Below, in pieces: positions 5,952 to 10,755 of a stretch of 10,755 nt of DNA. Origin of the DNA: H111-94 sp034436045 (lineage in GTDB: Bacteria; Chloroflexota; Ktedonobacteria; Ktedonobacterales; Ktedonobacteraceae); assembly GCA_034436045.1 (NCBI GenBank), contig DAOTVZ010000080.1, positions 1 to 10,755 of the forward strand. The letters are read 5' to 3'. The first letter of the stretch is position 1; each line of letters starts with the position of its first letter. Under the pieces are notes generated by a model, which had not been told where the DNA came from, did not search any database, and saw nothing but the letters and a program-made list of their open reading frames with translations. Both the position numbers and the translations under genes were made by a program.

Positions 5952-6707
5952 ATGAAAAGACGGAACTTCACGCGCTCGCGGCTGGCCCTGTTGTGTATCA
6001 TCTTGCTGTTCATGGTAGGAGCGGCCTGCCTGCTCCTACCCATGCCCGGCCAGGTAGAGGCTGCTGCTTCGTTAGACCCGTGGCCAACGCCTTGTGGCTG
6101 GCCTTTTCCCTGGTGGCCCTTTGGGAATTGTCCAACGCCGACGCCGCAGGGACAATTGACTCCCACTGCAACCGTCAGCGTAACGCCCGTAGCCTCGGCA
6201 ACGCCGTTGACGCCAACTGTTGAAGCCACGCTCACGGTGACGGCAACGCCCATGTCCACCCCTACTATCCCTGCGCTTACACCTACGGCAACAGCACCGG
6301 GGGGACAGGGGCAAACGCTGGCGTCAGGCGTGTACACGCTGGATGCGACCACGATTGTTGCCACCGACGCCCATCTGCAACTCTTGCCTGCACCGTTCAA
6401 TCCCGTGCTGACCTTTGCGACGGTTTCCATGCAGGGTATGCAACTCGCGCGCCCCATTCCGGGCAATGTCACGTTGACTATCAGCGCCGATGGCATCGTG
6501 ACAGGTACGGGCATCGCCATCAAAACCTCTGTCTTCCACGACCTGGTGACGGCGCTGAGCAGCTTTACCGACAAGGCTGATCTGCTCATCCTCGTTGCGG
6601 GCGGCACCGTACCCACATTGACCATGCATAACGTACATTTGCTCGTCGATGGCTATATCTCTTCGCAGACTATTCAACTGCCTGGTATGCACCTGAATAT
6701 CACGTAA
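5952..6707 (+). CDS. Exported protein with Trp/Pro-rich Cys loop, Thr/Pro linker and C-terminal beta domain
   Basis: This 251-residue protein has a classical signal peptide: MKRRNFTRSR, a hydrophobic core 11-30, and a likely cut near VEA-AA at 36-38. The mature part opens with an unusual Trp/Pro-rich stretch bracketed by cysteines, CGWPFPWWPFGNC (48-60), which could form a disulphide loop. A Thr/Pro linker (61-117) follows, then a beta-rich domain (122-251). Its closing LLVDGYISSQTIQLPGMHLNIT (230-251) parallels the end of the upstream protein (LLVNSITLPGLSLSVT), so the two are probably distant paralogues with the same C-terminal module. GAGGA lies 7 bases before the ATG, and the gene is 18 bases from its neighbour, so it belongs to the same operon. 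It ends 99 bases before a converging gene, with no strong terminator seen between them. Function is unknown. Confidence 0.75.
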   Translation: MKRRNFTRSRLALLCIILLFMVGAACLLLPMPGQVEAAASLDPWPTPCGWPFPWWPFGNCPTPTPQGQLTPTATVSVTPVASATPLTPTVEATLTVTATPMSTPTIPALTPTATAPGGQGQTLASGVYTLDATTIVATDAHLQLLPAPFNPVLTFATVSMQGMQLARPIPGNVTLTISADGIVTGTGIAIKTSVFHDLVTALSSFTDKADLLILVAGGTVPTLTMHNVHLLVDGYISSQTIQLPGMHLNIT

Positions 6708-6806
6708 ATCCCGCCCATACGGAAAAGGATATACTGATCCAGGTTGGTGAAATTCGTTCTCTCGTCCGGCCCACTGCGCGGGTTACTGCTCTGGTATTTT
6801 TATCGC

Positions 6807-7790
6807 CTATTTCACTAAAACTCGCGCATCAACCGGATGAATGGGAGTCAGATGGGCCTCAATCTCTCTTCGATGGGGTTCCAGGAAAGGTGGAAGTGCG
6901 AGCCGCTCTCCCAGGGTAGCGGCATCCTCATCGACATCGAAACCTGGGCCATCGGTGGCGATCTCGAAGAGTACACCCCCCGGCTCGCGGAAGTAGATCG
7001 AGCGGAAGTAGAAGCGGTCGATCACCGGTGTCACGGTCGGATTGACGCTGGCGATGCGCTCTCGCCATTGTCTGTGTTCTTCCTCATCTGGGGTGCGCCA
7101 TGCCACGTGATGCACGCCGCCGATGCCGACAAAACGATGGAAAGGCTTTGCTGGATCGATCTCTACGTGTACCTGTGTACCAGCTCCGCCTGGGCCTACC
7201 TCAAAGACCGTTACGGTCGTTTGCTGCGGCGTCTGATAGCTGCCGACACGACGGAAGCCAAGCACTTCTATCAGAAAACGGGCCGATGCTTCGAGGTTGC
7301 GTAGTGTGAGTTGCACTGAGTAAAAGCCATGAATTGACAACTCTGCGGGAACAGGACTCTTGCGCCAGGGAAGGCTTTGCAGCTTGCCGGCATCATCGAC
7401 CAGTTCGAGGCGTTGCCCTTCTGGATCGCGGAAGGGCAACACCAGTGTATTATTCTGCGTTTGAATGCCCTCGTGCGCGATATGAAACTCATCGAAGCGT
7501 TTCACCCACCAGTTGAGTGCGTCCCGACCGGTGACGCCTAGCGAAATTTTCGAGATTGTCCCCGTGCCATGCCGATGGATGCCAGCGTCGGGCCATTCAA
7601 AGAAGGTCAGATCCGTGCCTGGCCGACCAAGCTCGTCGCCGTAGAAAAGGTGATAGGCGGAAACGTCGTCCTGGTTCACAGTTTTCTTCGTCAACCGCAT
7701 GCCCAGCACCTGGGTATAGAAAGCAACGTTGTTGGATGCGTTGCCGGTCACGGCAGTCACGTGATGAATGCCACCTAATTGCATACTCAT
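6807..7790 (-). CDS. Two-domain VOC-family ring-cleaving dioxygenase, MhqO-like
   Basis: This 327-residue cytoplasmic protein contains two vicinal-oxygen-chelate domains, about 5-135 and 153-282. The first opens with GIHHVTAVTGNASNNVAFY (7-25), the second with IHGFYSVQLTLRNLEASARFL (153-173). Candidate metal ligands are H9 or H10, H227 in GGVHHVAW, and E276 in GGVLFEIATDGPGF. The layout and length match hydroquinone-type ring-cleaving dioxygenases such as MhqO, often annotated as glyoxalase/bleomycin resistance proteins; the true substrate is not known. Two start codons are possible: ATG at 7790 lies 3 bases from AAGGA, and ATG at 7784 lies 9 bases away, so the protein may lack the first two residues. 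It lies 85 bases downstream of the NnrS-like gene in the same direction and may be co-transcribed. Confidence 0.85.
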   Translation of the reverse strand: MSMQLGGIHHVTAVTGNASNNVAFYTQVLGMRLTKKTVNQDDVSAYHLFYGDELGRPGTDLTFFEWPDAGIHRHGTGTISKISLGVTGRDALNWWVKRFDEFHIAHEGIQTQNNTLVLPFRDPEGQRLELVDDAGKLQSLPWRKSPVPAELSIHGFYSVQLTLRNLEASARFLIEVLGFRRVGSYQTPQQTTVTVFEVGPGGAGTQVHVEIDPAKPFHRFVGIGGVHHVAWRTPDEEEHRQWRERIASVNPTVTPVIDRFYFRSIYFREPGGVLFEIATDGPGFDVDEDAATLGERLALPPFLEPHRREIEAHLTPIHPVDARVLVK

Positions 7791-7875
7791 GCTTCCTTCT
7801 GTCTCAGCAAATCCCTGTGCGGAATCGTATTCTGAATCACCGTCCTTATTATCTTTGATAAGTATACCTCAAATT

Positions 7876-9333
7876 CTACGGCTTTGTTTTCAGCGCGGGC
7901 CAGAGATTGATAGCCAGACAGAGGGCCAGGGCCAGACCGAAGGGGCCGGAGAGGCCAAAGAGCAACAGCGCGAGATTGCCGACATGCATATTTGCCAGCC
8001 AGGGAGAAAGTAAAATGGAGCCGACGCGCAGCGCCGCCGCCAGATTGCCCAGCCAGAGCGTTGCGGTGACGAGGCCTGCCGAGGCGATATGCCCGCCGGA
8101 GAAGCCGGGGAGCATACGCGGCGCAATGCCGCAGATCAGCAACGCGATGAAGCCGATAGCGAAGCTATGGCGAACAGCATCCAGCGCGAAAGGCATATTT
8201 AGCCCGACCAGTTGTGTTCCCCCATCTATCAGTAGCAGCAGGCTGCCGAGCATAGCCCAGAGATACGCACTGGCAACCAGGCCGACAAAGGGGCCATAGT
8301 TGGTCTGCTCGCTTTGCACCTGGCGGCGATAGGACTGGGCCAGTTGCGCGGGTGCGGGTGAGAGTTGGGCCACTTTTTGTGGCAATTTGCCCCGCTTGCG
8401 CATCATACGCATAAACACGCTGATAAAGAGCAGGACTGTAGTGCCCATAGTGAGCAGTCCCAGGCCGCCGAAGAGTTGTACTGCTAACGGAGCAAGCGCG
8501 CTATTGAGGCTGAGGCAGAAACACACGAGGCCGAGAAAATAGGCCGCTGCCGCAGGCCAGAGCAGGCGTTGCGGGAAGGCTTCCAGGCCAGCGTACATCG
8601 GTAGTGAGCGGGCCGACATCGCCAGCGCCATCGGCACCAGAAAGCCGAACAGGCCCAGTGTGATATTCAGCGTATCGCCCGCCGGTAGCACCAGCCCTGC
8701 CCCGCTAGCCGCCTGGAACATATTGAGCAGGTTGTTGATGGCAGCTACTGCCAGCGCGGCGAACGCGCCCACCAGCAGTGGCAACACGCCCCAATAGGCC
8801 GGACGGCTCTGGGCGCGTGGCCCACTGAGCGCCGTGAGTAACAGCAGAGCGATGATGCCCAGCAGCGCGCCAGCTTCAAAGATGCCACTGGCGGCCAGCA
8901 GCACGCGCCATACTATAATCTGCTGTACAGTAAGTAGCACCTGACCGACAGCGCGCAGAATCAGGCCACCTGTCAATAGTGCGAGCAGCCAGGGGATGAG
9001 ACGGGCATGCGCCAGAGGTGCGCCACGCAGGCGCGGCAGAAAATGCAGCGCGACGCCCAGGACGAAGAGTCCGGCCCAGCCGAAGAGTTGCAGATGGCCA
9101 TGCGTCTGTGCGCTCGCTTCCCACCACGCGCCCTCTGGTATCGCCAGCGCCTCTGTAACGGTCAGCACCGTTGCCAGCGCAAAGCCGCCACACACGCCCA
9201 TCAGTAGGGCGGTACGCAGCACGGGCGCAACTCGCGAAAATGCCTCCTGTTTTGCCATCTGTCCTTTTACCTTATGATGCAGTGTCGCTGCCTGGGCAGG
9301 TTGCTCTGGTGATGATGTCGATGATGGATGCAT
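7876..9333 (-). CDS. NnrS-like polytopic membrane protein
   Basis: This 485-residue protein has about twelve hydrophobic helices. Near the start, after a polar N-terminus of about 30 residues and the first helix, is QTHGHLQLFGWAGLFVLG with H78 and H80, then ALHFLPRLRG with H97. Near the end is DAVRHSFAIGFIALLICG followed by APRMLPGFSGG. Histidines at these places in the membrane resemble the NnrS family, haem and copper proteins tied to nitric-oxide metabolism or stress; I infer a related role but cannot show haem binding. A TTG at 9351 would give six more residues. The ATG at 9333 has AAGGAG 8 bases upstream and is chosen. The upstream region contains TATACT-like hexamers but no convincing complete leftward promoter. 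Confidence 0.6.
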   Translation of the reverse strand: MHPSSTSSPEQPAQAATLHHKVKGQMAKQEAFSRVAPVLRTALLMGVCGGFALATVLTVTEALAIPEGAWWEASAQTHGHLQLFGWAGLFVLGVALHFLPRLRGAPLAHARLIPWLLALLTGGLILRAVGQVLLTVQQIIVWRVLLAASGIFEAGALLGIIALLLLTALSGPRAQSRPAYWGVLPLLVGAFAALAVAAINNLLNMFQAASGAGLVLPAGDTLNITLGLFGFLVPMALAMSARSLPMYAGLEAFPQRLLWPAAAAYFLGLVCFCLSLNSALAPLAVQLFGGLGLLTMGTTVLLFISVFMRMMRKRGKLPQKVAQLSPAPAQLAQSYRRQVQSEQTNYGPFVGLVASAYLWAMLGSLLLLIDGGTQLVGLNMPFALDAVRHSFAIGFIALLICGIAPRMLPGFSGGHIASAGLVTATLWLGNLAAALRVGSILLSPWLANMHVGNLALLLFGLSGPFGLALALCLAINLWPALKTKP

Positions 9334-9631
9334 ACCATGCGCTCCTTCCAATCCATAATTCCACCTTCAACCATACCATCATCGCGGAACGCATGACAGT
9401 GACAAAAGTCGCCTTTGGCGATGATCGTGATACCTCTATCTGCATTGGTTGGGAGTATAATCGGTTCTTACTAGCTTGCTCGCCATCCCGTCCATCAATG
9501 GTAGTACTTTTTGCCCATTAAAAATCATGTCATTTTTTAATATCTCTGATACATAATGACTCAAAAAAAATAGTTTAGTATGCTTTGAAATTATGCAACG
9601 TATTAAAAAATATAAATATTGCTTGTGCCTC

Positions 9632-9661
9632 TTGATAACCCCGACCATTGCATGCTATAAC
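9632..9661 (+). promoter_or_regulatory. Candidate rightward promoter of the large exported protein gene
   Basis: TTGATA (9632-9637) and TATAAC (9656-9661) each differ from consensus at one position and are 18 bp apart. The AT-rich block immediately upstream could serve as an UP-type element. The predicted start near 9668 leaves a leader of about 180 bases. Confidence 0.5.
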
Positions 9662-9681
9662 TGCTGGTGTCAAGCTTCATG

Positions 9682-9818
9682 TATGGGTTTGACCATTGGG
9701 TGCCATTCCTATCCCATAGGCTACCTTCCTCGGCGGGAAAGGAGGGTCTGGAGCAGAAGCCGGGGGTACATGTCTTGCTTACATCTTGTTGTCGTTACAT
9801 ATTATCGTCTTTGTAAGC
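9682..9818 (+). promoter_or_regulatory. Structured leader with three stem-loops
   Basis: Three consecutive inverted repeats are visible in the untranslated leader: TATGGG (9682-9687) with CCCATA (9713-9718); ACCTTCCT (9723-9730) with AGGAGGGT (9740-9747), eight pairs including one G-T; and GCTTACA (9777-9783) with TGTAAGC (9812-9818). I compared the region from memory with common riboswitches (c-di-GMP-I, cobalamin, glycine) and recognised none. It may be a regulatory or stabilising leader, or chance folding. Confidence 0.35.
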
Positions 9819-9850
9819 TGTAGTGCATAGTGATATAGTGAGAAGGATCA

Positions 9851-10755
9851 ATGTTTAAGAACCCGCGACCTTTTTCTGGCAACCCTTCACCGCTTCCAGC
9901 AGTGCCGCGGAAGCCCTTTGGACGGCTCACACTGACGAAACGCCGCCTGTTCTACCTTGCCTGTTTGAGTATCTTGTTGCTCTCCGGTGTTATTGGCGGC
10001 TGGAGTGCCGCGAACGTGATCTTTCATAGCAAAGCTGCTAACCCACCGCCTTCCATGACCGTGCAACAATTCTTGCACCAGGGGACGCCCTATCAAGCCT
10101 TTGTTGGCCCGCATGTGTTGCCTAACAGCTCACAAGCCTTACCCTTCTGGATCTTGCCAAAGACGCCACCGGCCCCCCTGCCCAGCGCTGAACCACCCAC
10201 CATGACGACGGTGAGCCAGACGCTTGCCAGCACGGCCTCCACCCCCACCACGGGGAGCGCGACACCCACCCACCTGGTCGGCAGCGATGCGCAAGGCCGT
10301 CGCCTGGAAGTCCTCATTCCAGCAGGTGCGCTCAATCTCACCGGTGCCACCACGACAGCAGGTGGCGCGCCACAAGGAGCCTTGACCCTCACGCTCAGCG
10401 AGCTTCATGGCCATTACGCCACCGCTACCAACGAATTGGGGGCCTATCAAGTGCGCCTGACCGACGCCGGGCAGCATGTGCTACAAGGCGTGCAACTGCG
10501 CAGCCCCATCACCTTCATCTTCCACTATCGCCCTGGCGAATTGCAGGCCCTCGATCTCGACCCCGGCAAGGTCTTTCTGATCTGGACCGACCGCATCGCC
10601 GCGCAATTGGCCACCAAACAACCGCTCACGGGCGATGTGATCCCGATGCAGAATGACAGCAGCAACAACACGCTGACCGCTCAGAGTTCCGTCATTGCTG
10701 CCGGGACGCTCACGGTGGCTGGCACACCAGAAAATGAAAGCCCGCCGACGCCTCA
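9851..10755 (+). CDS. N-terminal part of a large membrane-anchored or exported protein (cut by window edge)
   Basis: The frame is open from the ATG at 9851 to the end of the window, 301 codons, with no stop. The first 32 residues are polar, proline-rich and basic, followed by one hydrophobic segment (33-55) that would anchor the protein or act as a long signal. Next come a proline-rich stretch (100-118), a Ser/Thr/Pro linker (119-143) and a beta-rich domain with LEVLIPAGALNLTGATT (152-168), LTLTLSEL and a repeat of aromatic strands (ITFIFHYRPGEL, VFLIWTDRI). It ends in another Pro-rich stretch. GAGAAGGA lies only 3 bases before the ATG, a rather short spacing. This could be the N-terminus of one of the very long YD/RHS-repeat surface proteins common in Ktedonobacteria, but no repeat is visible yet and that is a guess. 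Confidence 0.8.
   Translation, partial: MFKNPRPFSGNPSPLPAVPRKPFGRLTLTKRRLFYLACLSILLLSGVIGGWSAANVIFHSKAANPPPSMTVQQFLHQGTPYQAFVGPHVLPNSSQALPFWILPKTPPAPLPSAEPPTMTTVSQTLASTASTPTTGSATPTHLVGSDAQGRRLEVLIPAGALNLTGATTTAGGAPQGALTLTLSELHGHYATATNELGAYQVRLTDAGQHVLQGVQLRSPITFIFHYRPGELQALDLDPGKVFLIWTDRIAAQLATKQPLTGDVIPMQNDSSNNTLTAQSSVIAAGTLTVAGTPENESPPTP

Larger units (their letters stand above)
9334..9850. other. 517-bp divergent intergenic region, partly very AT-rich
   Basis: No gene is supported here. Near the NnrS-like start are a small stem, TCGCC-TTT-GGCGA (9409-9421 region), and a TATAAT hexamer on the plus strand at 9456-9461 without a good -35. From about 9510 to 9620 the DNA becomes strikingly AT-rich, with A and T runs and an imperfect inverted repeat ATTAAAAA...TTTTTAAT (about 9517-9541), unlike the GC-rich surroundings. 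A 70-residue leftward open frame across it (9436-9648) looks spurious. A rightward promoter and structured leader follow and are listed separately. Confidence 0.65.

Noticed and set aside
6018..6030. Possible lipobox GAAC in the exported protein signal peptide
   Set aside because: The -3 residue is Gly, not Leu/Val/Ile, and the cysteine lies within the hydrophobic core; a signal peptidase I site near VEA-AA fits better.
5873..6625. 250-residue frame antisense to the exported protein gene
   Set aside because: It mirrors the low-complexity Thr/Pro coding sequence and gives Val/Gly/Ser-rich protein without a domain; it is a shadow of the real gene.
6708..6806. Terminator between the converging genes
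   Set aside because: I looked for a GC-rich stem followed by a T-run on either strand; only weak pairings around CCCACTGCGCGGG were found.
7849..7861. Small palindrome TTATC-TTT-GATAA upstream of the VOC dioxygenase gene
   Set aside because: Arms of only 5 bp in an AT-rich gap are expected by chance, and no promoter could be placed beside it with confidence.
9436..9648. 70-residue leftward frame in the AT-rich intergenic block
   Set aside because: It has no ribosome-binding site or recognisable pattern, and its composition simply reflects the AT-rich DNA.

Overview
The window looks like chromosomal DNA of a Gram-positive-type or monoderm bacterium, most plausibly a Chloroflexota of the Ktedonobacteria kind. 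This is inferred from four things: a phenylacetyl-CoA epoxidase (paa) operon, a DUF6114/DUF6230-type membrane and secreted cassette otherwise typical of Actinobacteria, secreted proteins with long Pro/Thr linkers, and GC-rich dispersed repeats carrying the core CGCCCCTAC. No RNA gene, insertion sequence, phage gene or CRISPR array was seen.

Positions 1-333 hold a tandem array of about 90-bp units made of nested inverted repeats; it runs off the left edge. Reading leftward from 3741 to 368 is one tight operon: paaA, paaD (DUF59 part only), paaB, paaC, a 74-residue zinc ribbon, and an enoyl-CoA hydratase. Several junctions are ATGA overlaps. The operon has a near-consensus sigma-70-type promoter (TTGACA, 18 bp, TACAAT) with a 22-bp palindrome covering the predicted transcription start. 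The main surprise is that PaaD, normally one chain of a DUF59 domain plus a C-terminal zinc ribbon, is encoded here as two genes separated by paaB and paaC. No PaaE reductase is present in the window.

Positions 3987-6707 read rightward: an HdeD/DUF308 six-helix membrane protein, a stem-loop repeat element, a promoter followed by a 21-bp perfect palindrome of TetR-operator type, then three closely spaced genes. These are a DUF6114-like membrane protein, a DUF6230-like single-pass exported protein, and a second exported protein with a Cys-bracketed Trp/Pro-rich segment, a Thr/Pro linker and a C-terminal end resembling its neighbour. They look like a repressor-controlled envelope module of unknown function.

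Positions 6807-9333 read leftward: an NnrS-like polytopic membrane protein followed by an MhqO-like two-domain VOC ring-cleaving dioxygenase. Converging on them from the left is the secreted cassette. From 9334 to 9850 is a long, partly very AT-rich intergenic region. It carries a plausible rightward promoter and a leader with three stem-loops, leading into the N-terminal 301 residues of a large membrane-anchored or exported protein that continues past the right edge.
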